Of a stretch of 64,000 bases of DNA, positions 1-8,028 are shown one piece after another. Numbering within the stretch: the stretch's first letter is position 1; the number at the start of each line of letters is the position of its first letter. Under the pieces are notes generated by a model that saw only the letters and a list, made by a program, of their open reading frames with translations, was not told where the DNA came from and made no database searches. Location of the stretch: the NCBI GenBank assembly GCA_964628385.1, contig CAZVOD010000003.1:1-64000 (forward strand). The letters are read 5' to 3'. The translations under genes and the position numbers were made by a program. This DNA comes from JANQPA01 sp964628385 (GTDB lineage: Bacteria > Bacteroidota > Bacteroidia > Chitinophagales > Saprospiraceae).

Positions 1-9
1 ATCATTTCT

Positions 10-2418
10 TTAACTTTTTGAAAAAATCTTCCATCTGCGTTGGGGTTTATCATCTGAGTAATAGCCATAGCCATAACCATAACCATAACCATAACCATAA
101 CCATAACCATAACTATAGCCGTAGCCGTAGCCTCTGGACCGTTTGACACCATTCAGTACGACACCTACATTATTTAATCGGTTGGCCCGGTAAATATCAT
201 CGACTAGGCCCAACATGCTGGTGGTCGTCTTACCAAATCGAGTAACCAGTATAGATTGATCCAGGTATTTATTGAGTAGAAAAGCATCTGTTACCAATCC
301 CACCGGAGCGGTATCGATGATGATCACTTCGTATCTTTCTTTCAGGTAGTGGATAAACTGATCCATCTGGGGACGCATTAGGATTTCGGCGGGATTGGGT
401 GGTATGGGGCCTGCACCGATAAAATCGATATTTTCATAATTGGGTACTGGCCTTATAATATCTTCTATCTCGGCATTGCCTGTCAAAAAATTACTAAGGC
501 CTACCGACTCCGGTTCTTCCTTGATGTATCTGGCCAGTTTGGGTTTTCTCAGGTCAGCCCCCACCAGTACGGTTTTTTTACCCGACAGGGCCTGGCTTAG
601 TCCCAGGTTGATGGAAACAAAAGTTTTTCCTTCTCCACTCACACTGGAGGTCACCATAATGACCCGGGAATTTTCACCGGAAGACAGGTACTGAATATTC
701 GTTCTTAGGAGACGAAACATTTCAGCAATAGAGGATCGGCTGCTTTTTTTGACTACAAAAACGGTATCATTCTTTCCTTGCCCAATACTACCGAGGAAAG
801 GTATATTAGATGCTTTCTCGATATCAGCTTTGGATCGCACCTTATTATCCAGAAAAGTGAGTAATAAAATAATACCGGTGGGTAAAGAGAATCCGAGAAG
901 GATGTACAGTACATAAATCCGGTTTGTATTAGGCGCTACTCTACCCCGATTGGTGGGCGACTCCAATATTCTTGAGTTTGGTGTTTGGGCCGCCACGGTC
1001 AGGGCAGTTTCTTCCTGTTTTTGTAGTAAAAATAAATATAGCGTTTCCTTTATGCGCTGTTGTCGCATAATCTGGAGCAATTGTCTTTCATTTTGAGGGA
1101 TGGATTCAATCCGCCGCTCTATTGGGTTTAGCCTGGCTTCCAGTATACCTTTCCGTTCCCTGAGACTTAAAACGGATGTTTGAATAGAAGTCCGCATACT
1201 TTTTTTGAGTTCATCCAACTGTATTTCGGCTTCCCTCAGTATGGTGTTTTTTTCTGTAGCTGTCTGTCTAAGATCTTTAAATTCGTTCACCAGCGAATTG
1301 TACTGCGCTATTTGTCCATTTAATACAGAAGCAGTACCATCTGTGGTCAGTGGCAGGATTTCGTAAGTTTCCTTGCTGGTGATCAATGAATCAAGGCGTT
1401 TCAGCATTAGCAGCTCCAGGTCGATATTCAGGATCTGATCACTCACCTTTTCCACCTGAGTGAGGTAGTTTTGAGCTCTGGAGGATAATTCTACCGGTAA
1501 TTTTTTATCTTCCCTAAAGCCTTCCACTTCTCGTTCTACCTGATTGAGCTCCTGAGTAATATAGTAAAGTCGCTCCTTTATGAAGTTCAATGTTTTTTGA
1601 CCGGCCCGGATTTTCTCTTCTACAAAAGAGGCGTTGTATTCTGTTATCAACTGACTAATGATAGCTTTGGCTTTATTAATGATTGGATCTCTCAAAGTCA
1701 TGAGCACCACATCTGAACCTTCAACCTGAGAAAGGCGAATACGTCTGGCATATCCCCTGGCCACACTCATTGAAGGCACTGCTCTAATGATAAAACTGGC
1801 ATCATCCGGTACGGGACTTTTAAGATTCAATACCACATTTTCTCCTTTATAAACAAAGGGATATCCGTACTTATAAACGGTGGTGTCCGTTTCATTTTCG
1901 ACGATAGCAAAATTGTCATTGTCTATAGTCTGGATCCTAAGATTGAGGTATTTGTTGACCTCTCCGGAAGTAGTTTTAAATTCAAAGGGAACACGGTCGT
2001 AAATTTCGGCCGTTTGCAGGCGCCCCACGACATAGTAGGTAATATTGATCCCCAGAGAATCAATTACTCGTTTCATAAGATTGCTGGAGCTCAGAATTTG
2101 CAGTTCATTCCCCAGTGAAGACTGCCCCTGCCCGATAAACTCCTGCAAAACCTGCTCTTCCGATATTCGGCCGCTTTGCGCTTCGGAGTTGATCATTATT
2201 TCTCCGCCTACTTCGTAGATCGGGGTGTAGGTACGGAGGTAAAACCAGGCGGCTACTCCCGCTATAGTTACTCCCAGAACCGGCCAGTACCAATGCCTCA
2301 GCAGGGCATACAGCAGTTTGTACACTTCCGCAAACGGGTCCTGTTCCTTAGGAAGCTGACCATTAAAATTTAGGTTGTTTTGCAATGTATCTTTTTGAAC
2401 GTTATCGTGTAAATGCAA
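10..2418 (-). CDS. Wzc-like polysaccharide co-polymerase / tyrosine autokinase
   Basis: This 802-aa inner-membrane protein should control chain length and export of surface polysaccharide and phosphorylate its own C-terminal tyrosines. Visible parts: first membrane segment at about residues 43-62, Wzz-type periplasmic region with long coiled coil, second membrane segment near 495-520, then a cytoplasmic BY-kinase domain with Walker A (SGEGKT, about 590), an A' motif read as VLVGADLRKP, and Walker B (VIIIDTAP). The tail (about 763-787) is almost pure Gly-Tyr dipeptides with 13 tyrosines, the expected autophosphorylation cluster. The first Asp of the classical A' motif (DxDxR) is Gly here, a form I recall from other Bacteroidota members. 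It overlaps the upstream wza-like gene by 17 bp, and the PHP phosphatase two genes upstream is the likely partner that removes the phosphates. Confidence 0.93.
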   Translation of the reverse strand: MHLHDNVQKDTLQNNLNFNGQLPKEQDPFAEVYKLLYALLRHWYWPVLGVTIAGVAAWFYLRTYTPIYEVGGEIMINSEAQSGRISEEQVLQEFIGQGQSSLGNELQILSSSNLMKRVIDSLGINITYYVVGRLQTAEIYDRVPFEFKTTSGEVNKYLNLRIQTIDNDNFAIVENETDTTVYKYGYPFVYKGENVVLNLKSPVPDDASFIIRAVPSMSVARGYARRIRLSQVEGSDVVLMTLRDPIINKAKAIISQLITEYNASFVEEKIRAGQKTLNFIKERLYYITQELNQVEREVEGFREDKKLPVELSSRAQNYLTQVEKVSDQILNIDLELLMLKRLDSLITSKETYEILPLTTDGTASVLNGQIAQYNSLVNEFKDLRQTATEKNTILREAEIQLDELKKSMRTSIQTSVLSLRERKGILEARLNPIERRIESIPQNERQLLQIMRQQRIKETLYLFLLQKQEETALTVAAQTPNSRILESPTNRGRVAPNTNRIYVLYILLGFSLPTGIILLLTFLDNKVRSKADIEKASNIPFLGSIGQGKNDTVFVVKKSSRSSIAEMFRLLRTNIQYLSSGENSRVIMVTSSVSGEGKTFVSINLGLSQALSGKKTVLVGADLRKPKLARYIKEEPESVGLSNFLTGNAEIEDIIRPVPNYENIDFIGAGPIPPNPAEILMRPQMDQFIHYLKERYEVIIIDTAPVGLVTDAFLLNKYLDQSILVTRFGKTTTSMLGLVDDIYRANRLNNVGVVLNGVKRSRGYGYGYSYGYGYGYGYGYGYGYGYYSDDKPQRRWKIFSKS
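65..130. repeat. Hexanucleotide microsatellite encoding the Gly-Tyr tail of the Wzc-like kinase
   Basis: Seven perfect tandem copies of CCATAA (71-112) are flanked by degenerate copies (CCATAG, CTATAG, CCGTAG). Read on the minus strand each unit encodes Gly-Tyr. Unit length is 6 bp, so gain or loss of units keeps the frame and changes only the number of tyrosines. Confidence 0.9.
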
Positions 2419-3208
2419 TAATCAAGGTCACTATAGAAATAGCGGCCGAGCCGTACGACAGTATCCTGGAAAAAGGATCAGCTACTGTAGCGACCCTGGC
2501 TCGGATTGGTTCTACGTAGATGGCATCATTTTGCTGCAGGTAAAAATAAGGGGACTTGAAAATATCTCTGGATTTGAGGCTGAGATTAATGTATTTCCGT
2601 TCTCCATTTTCTTCCCGGACTAACAACACTTCATCCCGGTTGGCATAATCAGAAAAATCACCGGCCAGGCCGATAGCCTCAAAAATGGTAACTCTCCGGT
2701 TGGTCAGGCGGATAAAGCCGGGGGTGTTGACTTCCCCCAGTACTGTTACTTTGAAATTCAGAAAGCGGATATTGATAACGGCATTTTTGGCATATTCTTC
2801 CACACCGGCAGCTATAATGGCTTTGGCTTCTTCCAGTGTCTTTTCCTGTAAAAGCACTCTGCCCAGTTTGGGAAAGTCCACATATCCATTCTTATCTACA
2901 AAATAACCCATGAACAGTTCCAGGTTGTTTCCCTGACCCATCTGGCCCCCCATCATTCCACCTTGCTGCTGCTGACCACCGGTCCTGAACTGCTCATTGA
3001 TCAATTCATTATCTGTGGATACATCTATCCTGAGTAGGTCTTCCGGTTGGATGGTTATCTCTATGCTGTTGGTAATGGGCTCGGTGTAGGCCAGTGGTTC
3101 ACTTTCTCCCGGTTGAAAGGCCAGTAAGTCTTTGTGAGATACACAGGAGTGCAAGCCCAATGAGGCCAAAAGCAGCAAAAAACCAGGTAGTCGGGCCGAT
3201 TGAATCAT
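2402..3208 (-). CDS. Wza-like polysaccharide export lipoprotein (SLBB domain)
   Basis: This 268-aa protein is predicted to form the outer-membrane/periplasmic export channel of the polysaccharide machine. The N-terminus is a lipoprotein signal with lipobox LHSC (Cys about residue 22). A poly-export domain follows (about 45-150), interrupted by a Gln/Gly/Met-rich low-complexity stretch around 75-95. An SLBB-type domain begins near VTVLGEVNTPGFI, and a C-terminal hydrophobic segment (about 247-266) precedes the end. It is shorter than enterobacterial Wza (about 380 aa) but normal for the Bacteroidota type. The 3' end overlaps the start of the wzc-like gene and the phosphatase gene lies 14 bp upstream, so the three are surely cotranscribed. 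Confidence 0.9.
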   Translation of the reverse strand: MIQSARLPGFLLLLASLGLHSCVSHKDLLAFQPGESEPLAYTEPITNSIEITIQPEDLLRIDVSTDNELINEQFRTGGQQQQGGMMGGQMGQGNNLELFMGYFVDKNGYVDFPKLGRVLLQEKTLEEAKAIIAAGVEEYAKNAVINIRFLNFKVTVLGEVNTPGFIRLTNRRVTIFEAIGLAGDFSDYANRDEVLLVREENGERKYINLSLKSRDIFKSPYFYLQQNDAIYVEPIRARVATVADPFSRILSYGSAAISIVTLIIAFTR

Positions 3209-3222
3209 ATTTTACAGTTCGT

Positions 3223-3957
3223 TTATAGGAGTTTATGATTCTTAAAGGTAGTATTTTCTAATAGTTTTACGGTTCGCTTATCCAGCGTGTAGGCCTGTAA
3301 TTTTTCCAGGTGCAAGGCATTGTGCAGGTCGGTACCCAGCAGGTCCACCAGGCCTGCCTTGAGCAGGTTTTGGGCATTCTTCTGTACTTCCGGCCCGTAG
3401 TGGCCGACCAAAGACAGCAAATTGACCTGCAACCAGCAGCCGTGGTCTTTGAGCTTTTCGTACTTATCCGTGTTTTTTCCGTAGTAGGTATAGCGCTCCG
3501 GATGGGCCAATATAGGCTTGTAGCCCTGGGTTTGCACTTCAAAAAGCAGCTCATACAAATTAGGTGGCGCTCCAAAGAAAGACATTTCTACCAGTACCCG
3601 ATTATCCGCAAACGTCAATAGTTCTTTCTTTTCGAGGAGTTCCTGAAAATGGTCATCCAGGAAGTACTCGGCAGCGTATTCAAGGTCGACCTTCAGCTGC
3701 TGACCCTCCAGGCCTTTTTGTAGTCGCTCAAACCCTTCCTCCAGCGTTTTTCGGGTGTTGGGATAATATTCTTTGTAAATATGAGGCGTGGTAATTATCT
3801 TTTGGTAGCCCAGCTCTTCCATTCCCCTAATCAAAACTATGGCATCCTCCACCTCAGGAGCTCCGTCGTCTACTCCGGGAATAAGATGCGAATGCATATC
3901 CACCTGCAAGATGGAAAGGTCAAAAACTGCTTTTTTAGCTTTAAAAAGGGAAATCAT
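3223..3957 (-). CDS. CpsB/YwqE-type PHP-domain tyrosine-protein phosphatase
   Basis: This 244-aa cytoplasmic protein has the PHP metal-binding signature MHSHLIPGVDDG at about residues 21-32, with later ligands in TTPHIY, AHPERY and GTDLHN. Enzymes of this family (Streptococcus CpsB, Bacillus YwqE) are Mn-dependent phosphatases that dephosphorylate the tyrosine tail of BY-kinases. The placement directly before the wza- and wzc-like genes fits: it would reset the Gly-Tyr tail of the kinase during polymerisation cycles. Length and motifs are typical and no defect is seen. Confidence 0.9.
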   Translation of the reverse strand: MISLFKAKKAVFDLSILQVDMHSHLIPGVDDGAPEVEDAIVLIRGMEELGYQKIITTPHIYKEYYPNTRKTLEEGFERLQKGLEGQQLKVDLEYAAEYFLDDHFQELLEKKELLTFADNRVLVEMSFFGAPPNLYELLFEVQTQGYKPILAHPERYTYYGKNTDKYEKLKDHGCWLQVNLLSLVGHYGPEVQKNAQNLLKAGLVDLLGTDLHNALHLEKLQAYTLDKRTVKLLENTTFKNHKLL

Positions 3958-3980
3958 TTGTCTTTTTTTTCTAAAATTTC

Positions 3981-5039
3981 CTAGCTCTTATCTCCGTAAT
4001 AGCTCATATACCAATCCACAAAAGCAGTTATCCCCGCTTCCAGGGAGGTTTTGGGCTGGTAGTTGAAGTCCTGGATGAGGCCACTGACATCAGCGTAGGT
4101 GGTTTCGACATCACCGGGCTGCATGGGCATCATTTCCTTTTGGGCTTTTTTACCCAGCACTTTTTCTATGGTTTCTATGAAGTCCAGCAATTTGATCGGC
4201 TTATTATTGCCGATGTTGTAGATGCGATAGGGAGCCGAAGAACTGCTGGGGTCAGGAGCGGCACCATCCCAGGCCGGATTACCGGCCGGCGGATTTTCAA
4301 TCACCCCCAAAATGCCGTCTACGATATCCTGGATGAAGGTAAAATCACGGCTCATTTGACCATTATTGAATACCTTGATGGGTTTGTTTTGTAAAATGGC
4401 ATTGGTAAATAAAAAATAAGCCATATCCGGCCTGCCCCATGGACCATACACCGTAAAAAAGCGCAGTCCAGTAGTGGGTATGCCAAACAAGTGGCTGTAA
4501 GTATGGGCCATCAATTCATTGCTCTTCTTAGTGGCCGCATAAAGAGAAACCGGATGATCCACATTGTCTTTGGTATCAAAGGGGACTTTCTTGTTCAGGC
4601 CATAGACGCTGGAGCTACTGGCGTATACCAGGTGCTTGACCGGGTATCTTCGGCAGGCTTCCAGGATATTCGAAAAGCCAATGACATTGCTGTTGATATA
4701 AGCCCTCGGGTTTTTGATGCTGTACCGTACCCCCGCCTGCGCTGCCAGATGGCAAACGACCTCAAACTTTTCTTCTTCAAATAGCTGATCCAGTGCCTGG
4801 GCATCTTCTAACCTCACCTGTATGAATCGGTAGTTTTCGTATTTTTCACTAACTACTATCTCTTTGTAGGCAACAAAACGGCGATTGATACCCGCTTCTT
4901 CAAGGCGGTCTATTTTCAGACTTACATCGTAGTAATTGTTGATATTATCAAGGCCTACAACTTCATGGCCCTGTGCTGCCAATTGATTGACAAGATGATA
5001 ACCAACAAAGCCGGCAGTACCAGTCACCAGAATTTTCAT
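3981..5039 (-). CDS. UDP-glucuronate 4-epimerase-like SDR enzyme
   Basis: This extended short-chain dehydrogenase/reductase of 352 aa would interconvert UDP-glucuronate and UDP-galacturonate using bound NAD. The Rossmann motif TGTAGFVGYHL is at the very N-terminus. The catalytic region shows YASSSSVYG and the YxxxK pair in YAATKKSNE, and YGPWGRPDMA is characteristic of the glucuronate epimerase group. The start at 5039 (MKILVTGTAG) is preferred because an upstream in-frame start would add 18 residues before the Rossmann fold. The neighbouring dehydrogenase makes an N-acetylated uronic acid, so a related UDP-GlcNAcA substrate cannot be excluded. The upstream side ends in the tandem repeat and assembly gap. 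Confidence 0.85.
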   Translation of the reverse strand: MKILVTGTAGFVGYHLVNQLAAQGHEVVGLDNINNYYDVSLKIDRLEEAGINRRFVAYKEIVVSEKYENYRFIQVRLEDAQALDQLFEEEKFEVVCHLAAQAGVRYSIKNPRAYINSNVIGFSNILEACRRYPVKHLVYASSSSVYGLNKKVPFDTKDNVDHPVSLYAATKKSNELMAHTYSHLFGIPTTGLRFFTVYGPWGRPDMAYFLFTNAILQNKPIKVFNNGQMSRDFTFIQDIVDGILGVIENPPAGNPAWDGAAPDPSSSSAPYRIYNIGNNKPIKLLDFIETIEKVLGKKAQKEMMPMQPGDVETTYADVSGLIQDFNYQPKTSLEAGITAFVDWYMSYYGDKS

Positions 5040-5087
5040 TAATCTGTATTTAGTAAAAACAAGCAAAATACCGTAGCAACTCCCCTC

Positions 5088-5298
5088 CTCCACGAAACTC
5101 CCTTAACTCTGCGGTTTATTCTCTCTAATCCTCCACGAAANNNNNNNNNNNNNNNNNNNNNNNNNNNNNNNNNNNNNNNNNNNNNNNNNNNNNNNNNNNN
5201 NNNNNNNNNNNNNNNNNNNNNNNNNNNNNNNNNNNNNNNNCTTAACTCTGCGGTTTATTCTCTCTAATCCTCCACGAAACTCTCTTAACTCTGCGGTT
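5088..5298. repeat. 43-bp tandem repeat spanning the assembly gap
   Basis: One complete 43-bp unit (5088-5130, beginning CTCCACGAAACTC, containing TTAACTCTGCGGTT) is followed by the first 10 bp of a second unit, then the N block, then the last 29 bp of a unit (5241-5269) and a final partial copy (5270-5298). The repeat phase continues on both sides of the gap, so more copies are probably missing from the assembly. Confidence 0.88.
5141..5240. other. Assembly gap (100 N)
   Basis: Exactly 100 N, the conventional placeholder for a gap of unknown length. It lies inside the 43-bp tandem repeat between the epimerase and rmlA, so true length and content are unknown and genes could be missing here. 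The rest of the 293-bp interval 5040-5332 shows no gene. Confidence 0.97.
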
Positions 5299-5332
5299 CA
5301 AATATCACGGCCCTAATACACCACGCCCCCCT

Positions 5333-6205
5333 TCAGACTGTTACACTTTTAATGAGATCGAGCAGGTATTCCCCATAACCGCTTTTGCGGAGCGGCTGAG
5401 CAATTTCTTCCAGCTTTGCGGTGCCGATAAAGCCCTTCCGGTAAGCGATTTCTTCCGGGCATCCGATTTTGAGTCCCTGCCGCTTTTCTATGGCCTGGAT
5501 AAACTGAGAAGCCTGCATTAAAGAGTCGACTGTGCCGGTATCCAGCCAGGCCGTGCCCCGTTCCAGGACGCCTACTTTGAGTTTACCCGCTTCCAGGTAA
5601 TGCTTGTTAACATCCGTAATTTCAAGTTCACCACGTGCACTGGGTTTTATATTTTTTGCCACTTCAATGACAGTATTATCGTAGAAATACAAGCCCGGAA
5701 CTGCATATTTTGACTTCGGCTGCCGGGGCTTCTCTTCAATGGAGATGGCCTTAAAATCTTTATCAAATTCTACCACCCCGTATCGCTCCGGATCTGATAC
5801 CTGATACGCAAAGATCACTCCCCCCAGCGGGTTATTATTTTCCATGAGGGTCTTTTCTATACCGGCGCCGTAGAAGAGGTTGTCGCCCAGAATGAGGGCC
5901 ACTTTTTCGGAGCCAATAAATTCTTCTCCCAGGATAAAAGCTTGTGCCAAACCATCGGGAGAAGGTTGTGGGATGTAAGAAAATTCGCAGCCCCACTGGC
6001 TACCATCTTTGAGTAAATGTTCGAATCTGGGCAAATCCTGGGGGGTAGAGATGATCAGAATTTCTCTGATATTGGACATCATGAGGATAGAAAGCGGATA
6101 GTAAATCATGGGCTTATCGTAAACGGGCATAAGCTGCTTACTCACCGCCTGTGTGATAGGAAACAGCCGCGTTCCTAATCCTCCAGCCAGGATGATACCT
6201 TTCAT
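5333..6205 (-). CDS. rmlA: Glucose-1-phosphate thymidylyltransferase
   Basis: This 290-aa cytoplasmic enzyme makes dTDP-glucose from glucose-1-phosphate and dTTP. The nucleotidyltransferase signature GGLGTRLFP is at residues 8-16, followed by KQLMPVYDKPMIYYPLS; later landmarks are LGDNLFYG, EEKPRQPKS and GTAWLDTGT. The start at 6205 (MKGIILAGG) is chosen because family members begin here; an upstream ATG would add 21 residues overlapping the previous gene. RmlB, RmlC and RmlD, its usual partners, are absent from the window and may lie in the gap, further left, or elsewhere. The upstream wbpB-like gene ends 22 bp away. Confidence 0.93.
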   Translation of the reverse strand: MKGIILAGGLGTRLFPITQAVSKQLMPVYDKPMIYYPLSILMMSNIREILIISTPQDLPRFEHLLKDGSQWGCEFSYIPQPSPDGLAQAFILGEEFIGSEKVALILGDNLFYGAGIEKTLMENNNPLGGVIFAYQVSDPERYGVVEFDKDFKAISIEEKPRQPKSKYAVPGLYFYDNTVIEVAKNIKPSARGELEITDVNKHYLEAGKLKVGVLERGTAWLDTGTVDSLMQASQFIQAIEKRQGLKIGCPEEIAYRKGFIGTAKLEEIAQPLRKSGYGEYLLDLIKSVTV

Positions 6206-6227
6206 GTGCTTTATTTTATGTGTTAAA

Positions 6228-7193
6228 CTATCTTTCAAACGGATGCCTGGCCAATGGGAGTGCCGCATAAGGATGATGCGCTCCGGCGAGGCCTACCGTA
6301 GGTTGTGTTCTTATCTGGTAGGCCAGTTCTACTGCCGTTTGGGCTTCTAGGGTATTAAAGCCCCGGCCCTCCAGAATAGCCTGATAACTGATGGTGTGCA
6401 GCTCTTCAAAGCCACTGGTAAAGTCTACTGCCTGACCATCGATGACAAGAGAACGCTGCCGCTTGACGGTCTGATCGGTTGGCTGTTGAAGCGTATCTGA
6501 ATTGATACTGAGAAACCATTGAACATCAGCTTTTTCAAGCTTTAGTACTCCGGCAGCCCGATCATGTGTATGTATATTCACCGTATTTTCTTCTACTTTT
6601 CCAAATACCCAGCAGAGCATATCAAAGAAATGGATGCCGATATTGGTAGCTATACCTCCAGATTTGCTGTTGTCGGCTTTCCAACTGGCGTAGTACCAGT
6701 TGCCTCTGGAGGTGATATAGGTTAGTTCTACCTCGAACCTTTTGTCTGCCCCGGCATCATCTACCTGCTTTTTCAAAGCGATGATCGCCGGATGAAGTCG
6801 CAGTTGTAGGATGGTAAAAATCTGTTGCCCGGTTTCTTTTTCGATTTCCCTTAAGCCTTTCAGGTTCCAGGGGTTGAGCACGATGGGCTTTTCGCAGATC
6901 ACATCTGCCTTGTGGCGCAAGCCAAAGCGGATATGGGCATCATGCAGATAATTGGGCGTGCAAACGCTCACGTAGTCAATTTTTTGACCGTTGCGTTTCA
7001 GCTTTTCTACGTGCCGGTCAAATCGCTCGAATTCTGTAAAAAAAGCGGCCTCCGGAAAATAAGTATCGATAATACCTACCGAGTCAGATTTATCTAAGGC
7101 GGCCAGTAGCCGATGGCCGGTGGCTTTTATCGCTTTCATATGGCGAGGTGCCACAAATCCGGCAGCCCCCAGCAAAACAAAGTTTTTTACCAT
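6228..7193 (-). CDS. wbpB: UDP-N-acetylglucosaminuronate 3-dehydrogenase (WbpB/WlbA family)
   Basis: This 321-aa Gfo/Idh/MocA-family oxidoreductase is predicted to oxidise C3 of UDP-GlcNAcA, giving the 3-keto sugar that the neighbouring aminotransferase uses. Seen: N-terminal dinucleotide-binding fold (FVLLGAAGFVAPRHM), the conserved CEKPIVLNPW segment containing the family Lys, and the GGIATNIGIHFFDML helix with the active-site His. In Pseudomonas and Bordetella this enzyme works with WbpA, WbpE and WbpD on the route to UDP-GlcNAc(3NAc)A; all four counterparts are in this locus. It lies downstream of the upxY-like gene across a 195-bp spacer. Confidence 0.87.
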   Translation of the reverse strand: MVKNFVLLGAAGFVAPRHMKAIKATGHRLLAALDKSDSVGIIDTYFPEAAFFTEFERFDRHVEKLKRNGQKIDYVSVCTPNYLHDAHIRFGLRHKADVICEKPIVLNPWNLKGLREIEKETGQQIFTILQLRLHPAIIALKKQVDDAGADKRFEVELTYITSRGNWYYASWKADNSKSGGIATNIGIHFFDMLCWVFGKVEENTVNIHTHDRAAGVLKLEKADVQWFLSINSDTLQQPTDQTVKRQRSLVIDGQAVDFTSGFEELHTISYQAILEGRGFNTLEAQTAVELAYQIRTQPTVGLAGAHHPYAALPLARHPFER

Positions 7194-7339
7194 TTAACAT
7201 AAGGCTTCGCCACTGAAAAGTCGCAGCGCTTTTCGATCAATATATACTCAAGTCGGTAATGGCCTTTCATTGCAGTAAGGTCCAGGTTTGTCAGTCACTT
7301 TCAGCGATATGCATCCAGCACTGACCGGTTAAAAGCGTA

Positions 7340-7359
7340 TTTGGAGTTTACCCTCCAAA
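7340..7359 (-). terminator. Possible attenuator hairpin between upxY-like gene and wbpB
   Basis: Perfect 7-bp arms (TTTGGAG and CTCCAAA) separated by 6 nt lie just past the 3' end of the upxY-like gene, in the 195-bp gap before wbpB. On the minus strand no strong U-tract follows. A processive antiterminator would be able to read through such a site, but this is inference and the hairpin is weak. The rest of the gap shows no gene. Confidence 0.25.
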
Positions 7360-7388
7360 ATTCTTATTTTCCAAAACTTCCCCTCCAA

Positions 7389-7949
7389 TTACCTACTCCC
7401 CGTCCGCGTATAAGACAGCTTCCTCAAGTGATTGCGTTCCACTTGCATACACAGAGAGTAGCCCAATTGATTGAGGGCAATAACAAACTTATTGGCATTT
7501 CTTTTTTCTATCAGATGCCCTTGCAGGCCGGTGAGTGGCCCATAGATCACCTCCACCTTGTCGCCGGCAGCCAGGTTAGTAGACTGTATGACTTCCGTTT
7601 CTATATTTTCTCCAACGATACGCCTCAAGATATCTATTTCATTTTGAGGAATAGAGATCAGGTTATTGGCAATTTTTACAAATCCAACAACATCCGACGT
7701 ATCGAGTACCGGAACGTATTCACTTTTGGTAATTTTGGTAAATACATAGCAGCTCAGCAGCGGAAGTTCCAGTTTTTTAACTTTACGAGTGTAATAGCGC
7801 GTTACTTTCTGGATAGGTAAAAAGCATTCCACCCCTTTTTCTTTCAATCGCTTATGCACGAGCTTTTCCCTTTTGTATCTGGTGTATACGGCAAACCACT
7901 TTGCCTCGTGCTGATCCAAATGATTTTCACTGGTAATTTTTGAGTGCAT
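7389..7949 (-). CDS. UpxY-family NusG-like transcription antiterminator
   Basis: This 186-aa NusG paralogue has an N-terminal NGN domain starting WFAVYTRYKREK and a C-terminal KOW-type region (AAGDKVEVIYGPLTGLQG, about residues 125-145). Specialised NusG proteins of this type (Bacteroides UpxY, enterobacterial RfaH) ride on RNA polymerase and allow full transcription of long polysaccharide operons. In Bacteroides the gene is normally first in its operon; here it lies fifth, between the wbpA/tviB-like and wbpB-like genes, so it may act on the downstream half or on an internal promoter. The 79-bp upstream spacer shows no clear promoter. Confidence 0.85.
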   Translation of the reverse strand: MHSKITSENHLDQHEAKWFAVYTRYKREKLVHKRLKEKGVECFLPIQKVTRYYTRKVKKLELPLLSCYVFTKITKSEYVPVLDTSDVVGFVKIANNLISIPQNEIDILRRIVGENIETEVIQSTNLAAGDKVEVIYGPLTGLQGHLIEKRNANKFVIALNQLGYSLCMQVERNHLRKLSYTRTGSR

Positions 7950-8028
7950 AATTACGAGCTTTTGGGTTGGGAAATTTTAAGTTAAAAACCATAAATCTCC
8001 CTTTTCAAAAAGTAACTTTCTATTCTCT

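Noticed and set aside
5088..5298. CRISPR-like repeats
   Set aside because: Units are head-to-tail without spacers, so this is a tandem repeat.
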